Positions 17,962-26,870 of a stretch of DNA of 64,000 nucleotides are shown here, piece by piece; within the stretch, counting starts at the first letter, position 1; every line of letters starts with the position of its first letter. Made by a program: the position numbers and the translations under genes. A model generated the notes under the pieces. That model was not told where the DNA came from. It searched no databases and saw only the letters and a list, made by a program, of their open reading frames with translations. The stretch comes from Geminicoccaceae bacterium (GTDB lineage Bacteria; Pseudomonadota; Alphaproteobacteria; Geminicoccales; Geminicoccaceae): contig JACKIM010000001.1 in NCBI GenBank assembly GCA_020638465.1, forward strand, positions 1,393,501 through 1,457,500. Reading direction: 5' to 3'.

Positions 17962-18882
17962 ATGACCACGCCATTGCCCAGTTCGATCGATGATACTGTG
18001 GAACTCCTGCGACAGGCGGACTATGTCCCCGATCGTCCATTGTCGACCGCCACCTTTCTCGCCCTCAAGCTTGGCCGGCCGCTTTTCCTTGAAGGGGAAG
18101 CCGGCGTGGGCAAGACCGAAATCGCCAAGGTGCTGGCCAGCAGTCTTGGACGCAAACTGGTCCGCCTTCAGTGCTACGAGGGGCTCGATGTTGCCTCGGC
18201 GGTTTATGAATGGAACTACCAGCGGCAGATGATGGAGATTCGTCTGGCCGAGGTAGCCGGCGATACCAGCCGCGAAGGTCTCGCTCAGGATATTTTCGAC
18301 GAGCGCTTCCTTGTGCGGCGTCCGCTTCTGCAGGCCCTTGAGGAAAATGCGGGTGGTCCACCAGTGCTGCTCATCGACGAGCTCGATCGAACCGACGAGC
18401 CGTTCGAGGCCTACCTTCTTGAGGTACTCTCGGATTTCCAGATCACCATTCCCGAAATCGGCACGATCAGGGCGGCCGAACCGCCGATCGTCATCATCAC
18501 CAGCAATCGCACGCGCGAGATTCATGATGCGCTCAAGCGCCGCTGTTTTTATCACTGGGTCGACTATCCCGGTGTTGAGCGTGAACTGGAAATTATTCGG
18601 GTAAAACTGCCTGGTGTGGAAGAACGCCTGGCGCGGAAGATCGTCGAATTTGTTCACAGTGTCCGTCAGCGCGACCTGTTCAAGTTGCCCGGTGTTGCCG
18701 AAACGCTCGACTGGACACGCGCGCTCACGACGCTCGACGTTCTTGAGATTACCCCCGATGTTGTTAGTGATACACTTGGAACCCTTCTCAAGTATCAGGA
18801 CGATATCGCCCGCATCCAGGGTAGTGAAGCGGCCAAGATCCTTGGCGAGATCAACATGAAGATCGGAGCTGCAGCGAAGTGA
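17962..18882 (+). CDS. coxD: MoxR/CoxD-type AAA+ ATPase
   Basis: A 306-residue AAA+ ATPase of the MoxR branch. The Walker A motif GEAGVGKT is at 45-52 and Walker B LLIDELDR at about 137-143. Sensor sequence TSNRTREIHDALKRRC follows. In CO dehydrogenase clusters CoxD works with the VWA protein CoxE to mature the Mo/Cu active site of the hydroxylase. Here the immediate downstream gene is a CoxE homologue overlapping in GTGA fashion, followed by XdhC-type genes, which supports the CoxD subfamily. The start at 17962 fits the family. A reading from 17929 adds 11 residues. No CODH or xanthine dehydrogenase structural genes are in the window. Confidence 0.88.
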   Translation: MTTPLPSSIDDTVELLRQADYVPDRPLSTATFLALKLGRPLFLEGEAGVGKTEIAKVLASSLGRKLVRLQCYEGLDVASAVYEWNYQRQMMEIRLAEVAGDTSREGLAQDIFDERFLVRRPLLQALEENAGGPPVLLIDELDRTDEPFEAYLLEVLSDFQITIPEIGTIRAAEPPIVIITSNRTREIHDALKRRCFYHWVDYPGVERELEIIRVKLPGVEERLARKIVEFVHSVRQRDLFKLPGVAETLDWTRALTTLDVLEITPDVVSDTLGTLLKYQDDIARIQGSEAAKILGEINMKIGAAAK

Positions 18883-20144
18883 ACGGAGTGCGGCCGGTCA
18901 CGTCGCGACAACCCGCCTCCGATCCCTCGGGCCGTTTTGCGCGCAACATCATGCATTTCGCCCGGACGCTTCGCACGGCTGGGCTGCCGGTGGGGCCGGG
19001 TCGGGTGCTTGCCGCCCTGCGTGCAGTGGAAGCTGCCGGCGTTTCCAGCCGACAGGACCTGTACTGGACCCTGTTTGCGGTGTTCGTCAACCGGCAGGAC
19101 CAGCGCGAACTGTTCGACCAGTGTTTCCATGTCTACTGGCGCGATCCGAAGCTGCTCGAACGCATGATGCACATGCTGCTGCCGACCCTGCAACCTGAAC
19201 AGCAGCAGCAGACCGAAGACATCAATCGCCGGGTCGCCGAAGCGCTCGCGCCGGAGAAGACCCCGGGACAGGGAGAGTCTCCCGAAGACGAAGAAGACCC
19301 GCATATCGAACTCGACGCCGTGATGACGTGGTCGGAAAGGGAAATTCTCCAGACGAAGGACTTCGAGCAGATGACGGCCGACGAACTCGATGCCGCCCGG
19401 CGCGAGATCGCCCGTTTCCGGCTGCCGGTGATGGAGGTGCCGACCCGGCGCTTTGCCCTGCACCCGCACGGTCGCCGCATCGACATGCGCAAGACCCTGC
19501 GCCAGTCGCTGCGTGGTGGCGGCGGTTCCATCGACATCGCCCGCAAGAAGCGCATCCGCCGTCATCCGCCCCTGGTCATTCTTTGCGACATTTCCGGCTC
19601 GATGAGCCGCTATTCGCGCATGCTGCTGTTGTTCATGCACGCGATCACCAATGATCGCGACCGCGTGCACTCTTTCGTCTTCGGCACGCGACTGACCAAC
19701 ATCACCCGCTATCTGCGCCACAAGGATGTCGACATCGCGCTCGATCGCATTGGCGATCTTGTCGAGGACTGGTCGGGTGGTACGCGTATCGGTCACGCGC
19801 TGCACGACTTCAATACACACTGGTCCCGGCGGGTTTTGGGACAGGGACCCGTGGTATTGCTCATCACCGACGGACTGGATCGTGACGCGGGCGAGGGACT
19901 CGCGCCCGAGATCGAACGCCTGCACAAGAGTTGTCGACGGTTGATCTGGCTCAACCCCCTGCTGCGCTTCGAGCGCTACCAGCCGATCACTCGCGGTGCG
20001 CGTGCCATCATCCGCCATGTTGACGATTTCCGCACCGTTCACAATCTGTCAAGTCTGCGCGAACTTGCCGACGTGCTCGGCCAGCCGCCGAGCCGGCGGT
20101 CCGGGGAGCTGCTGGAATGGAACCGCCAGTCCGAAGGAGGATAG
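18879..20144 (+). CDS. coxE: CoxE-type VWA domain protein
   Basis: A 421-residue cytosolic von Willebrand A protein of the CoxE family. The metal-ion adhesion (MIDAS) motif DISGSMS starts at Asp237. The other metal-binding elements are the Thr in WSGGTRIGHAL and the Asp in LLITDGLD. A Gln/Glu/acidic linker lies at about 105-145. A GTG start overlaps the coxD stop. CoxE partners the MoxR ATPase in assembling molybdenum hydroxylase cofactors in the CODH system. The genetic coupling here implies the same two-protein machine, but the client enzyme is not encoded nearby. Confidence 0.88.
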   Translation: MNGVRPVTSRQPASDPSGRFARNIMHFARTLRTAGLPVGPGRVLAALRAVEAAGVSSRQDLYWTLFAVFVNRQDQRELFDQCFHVYWRDPKLLERMMHMLLPTLQPEQQQQTEDINRRVAEALAPEKTPGQGESPEDEEDPHIELDAVMTWSEREILQTKDFEQMTADELDAARREIARFRLPVMEVPTRRFALHPHGRRIDMRKTLRQSLRGGGGSIDIARKKRIRRHPPLVILCDISGSMSRYSRMLLLFMHAITNDRDRVHSFVFGTRLTNITRYLRHKDVDIALDRIGDLVEDWSGGTRIGHALHDFNTHWSRRVLGQGPVVLLITDGLDRDAGEGLAPEIERLHKSCRRLIWLNPLLRFERYQPITRGARAIIRHVDDFRTVHNLSSLRELADVLGQPPSRRSGELLEWNRQSEGG

Positions 20145-20149
20145 GATCG

Positions 20150-20470
20150 ATGGAACCGCAAGAGGACTTGCTGCGTCTTGCCTCGTCATGGAAGGAAGAA
20201 GGGCGCAAGGTCGCCATGGCGACCGTGGTCTCGACCTGGGGATCGAGCCCGCGGCCAGCCGGTAGCCAGCTTGTGGTGGATGATGCCGACCATATGCAGG
20301 GCTCCGTTTCGGGGGGGTGTATCGAGGGGGCGGTCATCAGGGAAGCGCGCGAATGCATGGCTGGCGCCCCGCCCCGGCTCCTGTCGTTTGGCGTCAGCAA
20401 CGAGCAGGCGTGGGAAGTGGGGTTGGCCTGCGGCGGCAAGGTCGAGGTCTATGTCGAGGCGCTGGCATGA
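20150..20470 (+). CDS. XdhC/CoxI N-terminal domain protein
   Basis: A 106-residue stand-alone version of the XdhC_CoxI domain. The signature ATVVSTWGSSPRPAGS is followed by GSVSGGCIEGAVI and the C-terminal GLACGGKVEVYVE, which holds the conserved Cys. XdhC proteins bind molybdenum cofactor, protect it and help sulfurate it before insertion into xanthine dehydrogenase-type enzymes. A strong site (GAAGGAGG) precedes the ATG at 20150. The stop overlaps the next gene, which encodes the matching XdhC Rossmann half. The usual single chain is therefore split into two coupled ORFs. Confidence 0.88.
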   Translation: MEPQEDLLRLASSWKEEGRKVAMATVVSTWGSSPRPAGSQLVVDDADHMQGSVSGGCIEGAVIREARECMAGAPPRLLSFGVSNEQAWEVGLACGGKVEVYVEALA

Positions 20471-21162
20471 AGACCGACCTCCTTGTCGCCCTCAACGAGG
20501 CGCGTGCCGCCAAGAAGCGTACCGCACTGGTCCGTCTGCTTGAGAGCCATGAACAGGCGCTGGTGGTCGAGGACGAGGTGGTGAGCGGTACGCTCGACGA
20601 GGATGGTCGCGAACAGGTGCGCATCGGCCTGCGCCAGGATCGCTCGAAAACGGTCGATCTTGCGGCCGGCCGGGCGTTCATTCAGGTATTCAACCCGCCC
20701 TTGCGTCTGGCGATCGTCGGTGCGGTACATATCAGTCAGGCCCTCGCACCGATGGCCCGGCTCACCGGCTACGATGTCAGCATCATTGATCCGCGTGGAA
20801 CCTTCGCAACCGAGGAACGCTTTCCGGGGATCGCCCTGCTCGACGACTGGCCGGACGAGGCCATGCAGGAACTCGATCCCGACCGGCGCACCGCCGTAGT
20901 GACGCTCACGCATGATCCCAAGCTCGACGATCCCGCGCTCGACGTGGCATTGCGCTCCGAGGCGTTCTACATTGCAGCACTGGGCAGCAGGCGTACCCAT
21001 GCCGGCCGTATCGAGCGCCTGAAGGCCCTGGGACACGGCGAGGCCGCCATCGCCCGTATCCATGGGCCGGCCGGGCTGGATATCGGTGCGGTGAGCCCGC
21101 AGGAGATTGCCATTTCGGTGCTTGCCGAAATGACTGCCGCGCTGCGCAAGGAGCCCGGCTGA
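20467..21162 (+). CDS. XdhC Rossmann-domain protein
   Basis: A 231-residue protein holding the XdhC Rossmann half. The nucleotide-binding-like loop is LAIVGAVHISQAL at about 84-96. The conserved blocks DPRGTFATEERF, VVTLTHDPKLDDPAL, YIAALGSRRTHAGRIERL and the C-terminal GLDIGAVSPQEIAISVLAEM are all present. Residues 1-75 form a separate N-terminal region. The ATG at 20467 overlaps the stop of the XdhC N-terminal gene (ATGA). Together these two proteins should do the job of one XdhC/CoxF chain. Confidence 0.87.
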   Translation: MKTDLLVALNEARAAKKRTALVRLLESHEQALVVEDEVVSGTLDEDGREQVRIGLRQDRSKTVDLAAGRAFIQVFNPPLRLAIVGAVHISQALAPMARLTGYDVSIIDPRGTFATEERFPGIALLDDWPDEAMQELDPDRRTAVVTLTHDPKLDDPALDVALRSEAFYIAALGSRRTHAGRIERLKALGHGEAAIARIHGPAGLDIGAVSPQEIAISVLAEMTAALRKEPG

Positions 21163-21224
21163 ACCTGCCTGCCACCAGCCATCATCGAAAAGAAAGCACT
21201 CAACAAACGGGGAGGATCGATATC

Positions 21225-21992
21225 ATGGGTGTACAGGAACGCTTCCGTCTCGACGGCAAGGTCGCTGTCGTCACCGGTGCCACCAAGGGCATCGGCTTCG
21301 AGATCTGCCGCGTGCTGGCAGATGCCGGTGCCGACATCATCGCCATGGGTCGTGACGAGGGCGGGCTTGCGGACGTTGCCCGTGAGGTCGAGGCATTGGG
21401 ACGCAAGTGTCATCGCGTGCCGGTGGATCTCGCCGACGCGCCGGCGGTGAAGAAGGCTGCTGCCCGAGCGCTGGAGATCGCCCCGGATATCGATGTGCTT
21501 GTCAACAATGCCGGCATCGCCCTCAATGAACCCCTGCTCGAAGCGACGGTCGAGAACTGGGACATGACCCAGGCGGTCAACCTGCGCGCACCTTTCCTGA
21601 TGGCCCAGGCCATCGTACCGCAGATGATTCGCCGGGGGGCGGGCAAGATCGTCAATGTCTCGTCGCAGACCAGCCAACTCGCCCTTCAGGACCACGGTGC
21701 CTATGCCGCCTCGAAGAATGGCCTGAATGCGCTCACCAAGGTGATGACCATCGAATGGGCGAAGCACAACATTCAATGCAATGCCGTGTTGCCCACCGTC
21801 ATCCTAACCCCCATGGGCGAGATGGTCTGGGGCAAGCCGGAAAAGGGCGATCCGATGAAGGCCAGAATCCCGCAGGGGCGCTTCGGCTCGACCACAGAAG
21901 TGGCCGATGTCGTACTCTTCCTCTCCACCACCGCCTCCGACATGGTCAACGGCGAAACCGTCCTCGTCGATGGCGGCTACACGGCGCAGTAG
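21225..21992 (+). CDS. Short-chain dehydrogenase/reductase
   Basis: A 255-residue classical SDR oxidoreductase using NAD(P). The cofactor motif TGATKGIG is at 17-24, NNAG at 94-97, the catalytic Ser at 146 or 147, and YAASK gives Tyr160/Lys164. Glycine-rich C-terminal DGGYTAQ is usual. A GGGGAGG site precedes the ATG. It follows the XdhC gene by 62 bp on the same strand and may share the transcript, though an independent promoter is possible. Overall it resembles sugar-alcohol or gluconate-5-dehydrogenase-like SDRs, but the substrate cannot be fixed. Confidence 0.88.
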   Translation: MGVQERFRLDGKVAVVTGATKGIGFEICRVLADAGADIIAMGRDEGGLADVAREVEALGRKCHRVPVDLADAPAVKKAAARALEIAPDIDVLVNNAGIALNEPLLEATVENWDMTQAVNLRAPFLMAQAIVPQMIRRGAGKIVNVSSQTSQLALQDHGAYAASKNGLNALTKVMTIEWAKHNIQCNAVLPTVILTPMGEMVWGKPEKGDPMKARIPQGRFGSTTEVADVVLFLSTTASDMVNGETVLVDGGYTAQ

Positions 21993-22166
21993 CCGCAAAA
22001 CCACAGAATCTCCTCGGGTTTGCCGGCTTTCAATGACCTGCAAATGTTGTTCGTCAGTTGCGGATGACCAGGTGGATCAGCTTCTTTCGCAGTACCTGGT
22101 TTCAGCAATTTGACGATGTTTGTTGTGTAGAATATCTTCCGGATCCCGGCGCTGAGAGTCTCCCGA

Positions 22167-23465
22167 TTACAACCGCAGATCGCTTTGGTCGGCGGGCAGG
22201 ACATATTTCAGATCATAGAGAACATGGTCGGCGCGTCCCAGGCGTCTCATGCCGGACGCGCCGATATCGACAAACTCATTGTGTGCGACGGCGAGGATGA
22301 TGCCATCATAGCAGGCGAGCCCGGGCTGGCTGATCGGTGTTATGCCGTATTCATGCTCGGCTTCGGCGGCGTTGACCCAGGGATCGAAGACATCGACCTC
22401 AATGCCGTAATCCCGCAACTCGGTGATCACGTCGACGACGCGGGTGTTACGCAGGTCGGGGCAGTTCTCCTTGAAGGTCAGGCCCATCACCAGAACCCGT
22501 GCGCCCTGGACGTGAATACGCTTGCGCAGCAGGGCCTTGACCATTTGCCCGGCCACATAGGCCCCCATGCCGTCGTTCAGCCGCCGTCCGGCGAGGATGA
22601 TCTGCGGATGATAACCGATCGATTCTGCCTTGTGGGTCAGGTAATACGGATCGACGCCGATGCAGTGACCGCCAACGAGACCGGGGCGGAAAGGCAGGAA
22701 GTTCCACTTGGTTCCCGCGGCCTTGAGGACGGCTTCGGTCTCGATGCCCATGCGGTTGAAGATCACCGCGAGTTCATTGATCAAGGCGATGTTCAGGTCG
22801 CGCTGGGTGTTCTCGATGACCTTCGCCGCCTCGGCTACCCGGATCGAAGATGCCTTGTGCGTGCCCGCCTTGATGATCGAGGCATAGAGGCTGTCGACGA
22901 ACTCTGCGACCTCGGGGGTCGAGCCCGAGGTGACCTTGATGATCGTCGTCAGTCGATGCGTCTTGTCGCCCGGGTTGATCCGTTCGGGGCTGTAGCCGGC
23001 GAAGAAATCCTCGTTGAACTGCAGGCCCGACTTGCGCTCGAGAACCGGCACGCAGTCCTCCTCGGTGGCACCCGGGTAAACGGTCGATTCGTAGATCACC
23101 AAGTCACCGCGCTTGAGTACCTTGCCTATGGTCGCGGACGCCTTGATCAGCGACGTCAGGTCGGGGCGCTTGTGGTCGTCGATCGGGGTGGGCACCGTGA
23201 TGATATAAATGTTGCACCCTTCGAGATCGACGGGATCCGACGAGTAGCTGAGCTTCCTGGCCTCTTTGAGTTCCTCGTTGCTTACTTCGAGCGTTGCATC
23301 GTGCCCGTCCTGCAATGCCTTGATGCGCGCGGGATTGATGTCGAAACCAACCACGTCGTGGATCTTCCCGAATTCCACCGCAAGCGGCAACCCGACATAG
23401 CCAAGGCCAATAACTGCAAGCTTGGCGGTTTCGAGGGAGAAATCATGCACTTTGATCTCGGACAT
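22167..23465 (-). CDS. tviB: TviB/WbpO-type UDP-N-acetylglucosamine dehydrogenase
   Basis: A 432-residue nucleotide-sugar dehydrogenase. The N-terminal Rossmann motif GLGYVGLPLAVEFGK binds NAD. The catalytic Cys268 is in GGHCIGVDPYY, and KVIENTQRDLNIAL and the C-terminal VLYDLKYVLPADQSD are intact. These closely follow my recollection of Salmonella TviB and Pseudomonas WbpO, which oxidise UDP-HexNAc to UDP-HexNAcA for capsule or O-antigen. It is a single gene. No epimerase, polymerase or flippase sits beside it; the nearest glycosyltransferase is 21 kb away at the left edge. It is convergent with the SDR gene. Confidence 0.9.
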   Translation of the reverse strand: MSEIKVHDFSLETAKLAVIGLGYVGLPLAVEFGKIHDVVGFDINPARIKALQDGHDATLEVSNEELKEARKLSYSSDPVDLEGCNIYIITVPTPIDDHKRPDLTSLIKASATIGKVLKRGDLVIYESTVYPGATEEDCVPVLERKSGLQFNEDFFAGYSPERINPGDKTHRLTTIIKVTSGSTPEVAEFVDSLYASIIKAGTHKASSIRVAEAAKVIENTQRDLNIALINELAVIFNRMGIETEAVLKAAGTKWNFLPFRPGLVGGHCIGVDPYYLTHKAESIGYHPQIILAGRRLNDGMGAYVAGQMVKALLRKRIHVQGARVLVMGLTFKENCPDLRNTRVVDVITELRDYGIEVDVFDPWVNAAEAEHEYGITPISQPGLACYDGIILAVAHNEFVDIGASGMRRLGRADHVLYDLKYVLPADQSDLRL

Positions 23466-23504
23466 CGTAATTGGTCCACTCCCCCTTGCCCCTTTGTAAC
23501 CAGT

Positions 23505-24362
23505 TCAGGACTCGCAAATTTCGATAGAGACGGCATTTGCGTTGAGAAGATCGAGGCTCATCATCACGAGGTCATCGCTCAGAAGCTCCCCGCTACCCGA
23601 TACGCGTGTACGCAATCCCTTCACCAGGCGGTGCGTGACCCGAAAGCCGAGTTTCTCGTAGAATCGGCCCGCTGTTTGCGTGCCGAGATGCAGGACGGTC
23701 ACGTCTTGTCGGCGTAGAATGTCGAAGACTGCCTCGGCGAGACGGGTGCCAGTTGTGGGCGGCAGTCCCGGCACCAGCGACAGGGTCGCGAGATAGGCGA
23801 AGCGTTTCCCGTCGCGCTCATGGATCGAACCGCAAGCGCCGCCACGGAGGTGGCCATCGACATCGGCCAGCCTGACGACAAATGCGGGACGGATTTTGTC
23901 ATCCGCCTCGTCGACCGCTTCGAGATAGAGCACGCATCCTTCCGTCGCCTGGTTCTCAAGATCCCGGGTGAACGCGTATGTATGGTCAGGGCCAGCCGGC
24001 ATATCGATCCATGCAGGTGTGTAGCCGGCGGCAGAGAGCGGTCCGAGCAATTGCTGGCCATAGGTTGTCAGGATGACAATTCGCGAGATTGACCGGCTCT
24101 TTTGAAGCTCGGCCACACGCGTGGCGATGTAGCCAACAGGATCAGTGAGAAAGCCGCTTGTTTGCGATTCCCCGATCGGGGGATATTCGACCATGACATT
24201 CGGGCCGAACCCGAATTCGCGTTCGCGCTCGGCGAAGATCTGATAGATGGCGAGGGCTTCCGCATCGAGTTGCTCGCGCGGCGTATCGGCCAGCATCATG
24301 ACGCTCAGGCTGAATGCTTCAGCACCCGCTTTTATCGTCGCCACAAAACCCTCCATCTCCAT
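23505..24362 (-). CDS. GNAT-like acetyltransferase
   Basis: A 285-residue protein whose C-terminal half resembles a GNAT acyl-CoA transferase. The blocks GACGSIHERDGKRFAYLATLSLVPGLPPTTGTRL and LHLGTQTAGRFYEKLGFRVT fit the strand-loop-helix that binds acyl-CoA and the terminal FYEKLGF signature. The N-terminal half (residues 1-150) has no motif I recognise. Start codons at 24362 and 24356 are adjacent; the first is used. A reading from 24428 adds 22 unlikely residues. It lies 39 bp upstream of tviB on the same strand and could modify a sugar made by that pathway, which is inference only. Confidence 0.65.
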   Translation of the reverse strand: MEMEGFVATIKAGAEAFSLSVMMLADTPREQLDAEALAIYQIFAEREREFGFGPNVMVEYPPIGESQTSGFLTDPVGYIATRVAELQKSRSISRIVILTTYGQQLLGPLSAAGYTPAWIDMPAGPDHTYAFTRDLENQATEGCVLYLEAVDEADDKIRPAFVVRLADVDGHLRGGACGSIHERDGKRFAYLATLSLVPGLPPTTGTRLAEAVFDILRRQDVTVLHLGTQTAGRFYEKLGFRVTHRLVKGLRTRVSGSGELLSDDLVMMSLDLLNANAVSIEICES

Positions 24363-24548
24363 TGAAGAACACGCAGTGGATGTCCGCCGGACCGTCGGTA
24401 GGGCAGCATCCGTACGAAGACAAGGCAATTCAAGGCCAGGTGATACCGGTCGCCACGATGTCCCTGTGTCCCGCCGATCGATAGCTACGCCCGCGACCTG
24501 TTCGCGGAATAGGAAGGTGCCGGTCTTGCCTCCAATTTTCGTAGAATT

Positions 24549-25118
24549 TTATCGATCGGGGCGAATCCGGTGCGCGCGTATGATGGCTCTTGCGGTGGGG
24601 AAGGTCTCCACGGGGGGAGGGATGGCGCTCCGGGATGCATGGCCTGCCGTCCGCAGTGGCCGGGTATCGGCCGGAGCCACAACCGCAACGCGCATGTAGT
24701 GAAGGGCTACAGGTGCGGCGGGAGCGGCCGCGATGGGGGCAGGCCGCATCCGCTGCCACGCCTCGCGCCGATGGGTGCGATGGGCCAGTTCGGCATCGGC
24801 CGTCCGCGGGCCTTCAACCTCGTCCAGGTACATCATCCGCCAGAAATCGCGGTAATACCCGGCCGCCATGATGGCAAAACGCAACTGCCGGGCGAGATCG
24901 CCGCCCCTGAGCGTGGCGTAGCAGAACGAACCCGCCGGTATCCGCAGGAAGCCGGGCAGGGCCGCCTCGCGGACCCCGCCATGCGCCCTGCGCCGCGACA
25001 CCAGCAGCCAGCCCAGCAGCAGGAGCCGCCCCAGGCACAGCAACAGGATCTCCCGCCCCGCCGACAGCGGGCGCACGGGATTTCCGGCAGGAACGGGGCT
25101 CGGGGCACATCGTGTCAT
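24549..25118 (-). CDS. Hypothetical protein
   Basis: A 189-residue ORF that I do not recognise. The codons are strongly G/C-ending, as in neighbouring genes, which favours real coding. One hydrophobic segment lies at about 24-42 (ILLLCLGRLLLLGWLLV). A compact middle part reads GFLRIPAGSFCYATLRGGDLARQLRFAIMAAGYYRDFWRMM, written here only in pieces: GFLRIPAGSFCYATLRGG and AGYYRDFWRMMYLDEVEG. The last 70 residues are Ala/Pro/Arg-rich and look disordered. It lies downstream of tupA on the same strand after a small hairpin. There is no functional clue. Confidence 0.5.
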   Translation of the reverse strand: MTRCAPSPVPAGNPVRPLSAGREILLLCLGRLLLLGWLLVSRRRAHGGVREAALPGFLRIPAGSFCYATLRGGDLARQLRFAIMAAGYYRDFWRMMYLDEVEGPRTADAELAHRTHRREAWQRMRPAPIAAAPAAPVALHYMRVAVVAPADTRPLRTAGHASRSAIPPPVETFPTARAIIRAHRIRPDR

Positions 25119-25152
25119 GCTCCCGTACCTGCCATGAACCGCAACGAAAAGT

Positions 25153-25170
25153 CAAGGAAATAATTCCTTG
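25153..25170 (-). terminator. Hairpin after tupA
   Basis: A perfect 7-bp stem (CAAGGAA/TTCCTTG) with an ATAA loop lies 32 bp beyond the tupA stop. On the minus strand it is followed by ACTTTTCG, a weak U-run. The position suits the end of the tup operon, but the stem is A/T-containing and short. Confidence 0.45.
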
Positions 25171-25201
25171 CACCGTCATTTGAGCGAAATGCCGGAAGTC
25201 C

Positions 25202-26050
25202 TCAGTGCGAGGCGTTGGGGAAGAAGAGTTGCTGACCGTCGATCCTGTAACCGGCGATGGCGTCCTGCCCCTCGGGCGAAAGGATCCAGTCGATGAACTG
25301 CTGACCCAGTTCGGCCTTCACGTTCGGGTGCTTCGCCGGATTGACCAGCGTGATGCCGTACTGGTTGAACAGTGCGGGATCGCCCTCGACGAGGATTTCG
25401 AAGTCACCCTTGTTCTTGAACGAGATCCAGGTGGCGCGGTCGGTGAGGGTATAGGCTCCCATGCCCGTGGCGGCATTCAGCGTGGCTCCCATGCCCGAGC
25501 CGGTTTCGCGATACCAGCCGCCGGAAGCCGCCTCGATGTTGATGTCGGTCTTCTTCCAGAGCCTGAGCTCCGCCTTGTTGGTGCCGCTGTCGTCGCCGCG
25601 TGAGGCGAAGGGAGCCTCGGCGCCGGCTATGGCCTCCAGCGCGGGCACGGCATCCTTCATGCCCTTGACATGGGCGGGATCGGCTGCCGGGCCGACGATG
25701 ACGAAGTCGTTGTACATGACATCGAAGCGCCTGACGCCATCACCGTCGGCCACGAACTTCTCTTCGGCCGCCTTCGCGTGAACGAACAGGACATCGCCGT
25801 CGCCGTTGGCGGCGTTCTTGATGGCCTGACCGGTTCCCACCGCCACCACGCGGACCTCGATGCCCGTCTTGTCGGTGAACATCGGCAGGAGATGGTCGAA
25901 CAGTCCGGAGTTCTGGGTCGATGTGGTCGACTGCACGACGATGAAGTTGTCGTCGGCCGCATGGGCCGGGGGAGCGGCGAGCCCGGCAGCGATGCCCGCG
26001 AGGGTCGCAAGGGCCAGCAGGGTTTGCCGGAGCGCGTGGCGTCGGGTCAT
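25202..26050 (-). CDS. tupA: Tungstate ABC transporter, substrate-binding protein
   Basis: A 282-residue periplasmic binding protein for tungstate. A typical signal peptide occupies about residues 1-31 (basic start, hydrophobic core, cleavage near AHA-ADD). The TupA signature TTSTQNSGLFDHLLPMF follows, then GTGQAIKNAANGDGDVLFVHA, YNDFVIVGP and FASRGDDSGTNKAE, which line the oxyanion site. The start at 26050 has a GGAGGAAATC site. A longer in-frame reading would run through the ATPase gene in another frame. It is last in the tupB-tupC-tupA operon. TupA-type proteins prefer tungstate strongly over molybdate. Confidence 0.92.
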   Translation of the reverse strand: MTRRHALRQTLLALATLAGIAAGLAAPPAHAADDNFIVVQSTTSTQNSGLFDHLLPMFTDKTGIEVRVVAVGTGQAIKNAANGDGDVLFVHAKAAEEKFVADGDGVRRFDVMYNDFVIVGPAADPAHVKGMKDAVPALEAIAGAEAPFASRGDDSGTNKAELRLWKKTDINIEAASGGWYRETGSGMGATLNAATGMGAYTLTDRATWISFKNKGDFEILVEGDPALFNQYGITLVNPAKHPNVKAELGQQFIDWILSPEGQDAIAGYRIDGQQLFFPNASH

Positions 26051-26069
26051 GATTTCCTCCATTGTCCTG

Positions 26070-26867
26070 TCACGGGTTCGGATTGTCGTCATCGGATGGC
26101 AGCCGGCCTTCGAGCCACTCGCGGGCGGCCCTGGAGCGGGGCTGGTCGAGGATCTGCGCAGCCGGGCCGGATTCGACCAAACGGCCATGATGCATGAACA
26201 GGATGTCCTGGGCGAGCCGCCGTGCCTGGCCCTGGTCGTGGGTGACGAGCACGGTGGTGACACCGCGTTCATGTGCCGCCAGGATCTGCTGTTCGATGGC
26301 CAGCGTCGAGGCGGGGTCGAGGCTGGCGCTGGGTTCGTCGAGGAACAGCAGTTCGGGGCTGCAGGCAATGGCCCGGGCGATGGCGAGGCGCTGCTGTTCG
26401 CCGCCGGAAAGGACACGGGCCGGGCGGTGAATGACGTGCTCAAGGCGGGCGGCACGCACGGCATCGGCGATGCGGCGATTGCGTTCCGCGCCGCGGAACC
26501 CGCGCACGGCGAGCGCGAATTGCAGGTTCGCCAGGACCGAGCGCCGCAACATGACGGGACGCTGGAACACCATGGCCTGCGCGCGACGGGCAGCACGGTC
26601 GAGCGGTTCGCCTTTCCACATTATGGCACCCGAGGTCGGGACGATGAGACCGTGGAGCAGGCGCAGCAGCAGGCTCTTGCCGCTGCCGTTGGCCCCCATG
26701 ATCACGGTGCGCCGGCCCGGTTCTATGATGAGGTCGACATGATCGACAAGCCGCTTGCCGCCGGCTTCATAGATGAGGTCGCGGGTTTCGATCAGGGCGG
26801 CACCGCGGGAGCCGAAACCGGCCAGCGGCAGGGGCGTGAAGCAGGTGACCGGGTTCGTCTCGTCCAT
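26070..26867 (-). CDS. tupC: Tungstate ABC transporter, ATPase subunit
   Basis: A 265-residue ABC ATPase. Walker A is GANGSGKS at 58-65, the signature LSGGEQQR is at 153-160, and Walker B is LLFLDEPS ending about 180. The H-loop reads VLVTHD. The N-terminal 25 residues before the fold are unusual and a later start may be used. It lies 3 bp after tupB and 19 bp before tupA. Energises import of tungstate, and perhaps molybdate at high level, for pterin-cofactor enzymes. Confidence 0.92.
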   Translation of the reverse strand: MDETNPVTCFTPLPLAGFGSRGAALIETRDLIYEAGGKRLVDHVDLIIEPGRRTVIMGANGSGKSLLLRLLHGLIVPTSGAIMWKGEPLDRAARRAQAMVFQRPVMLRRSVLANLQFALAVRGFRGAERNRRIADAVRAARLEHVIHRPARVLSGGEQQRLAIARAIACSPELLFLDEPSASLDPASTLAIEQQILAAHERGVTTVLVTHDQGQARRLAQDILFMHHGRLVESGPAAQILDQPRSRAAREWLEGRLPSDDDNPNP

Positions 26868-26870
26868 GGC

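Noticed and set aside
22185..23717. A 510-codon plus-strand frame opposite tviB
   Set aside because: No motifs and full overlap with a well-supported dehydrogenase.
23505..24362. Arginine N-succinyltransferase as a name for the GNAT-like gene
   Set aside because: Only the general acyl-CoA fold is visible; no arginine-pathway genes are near.
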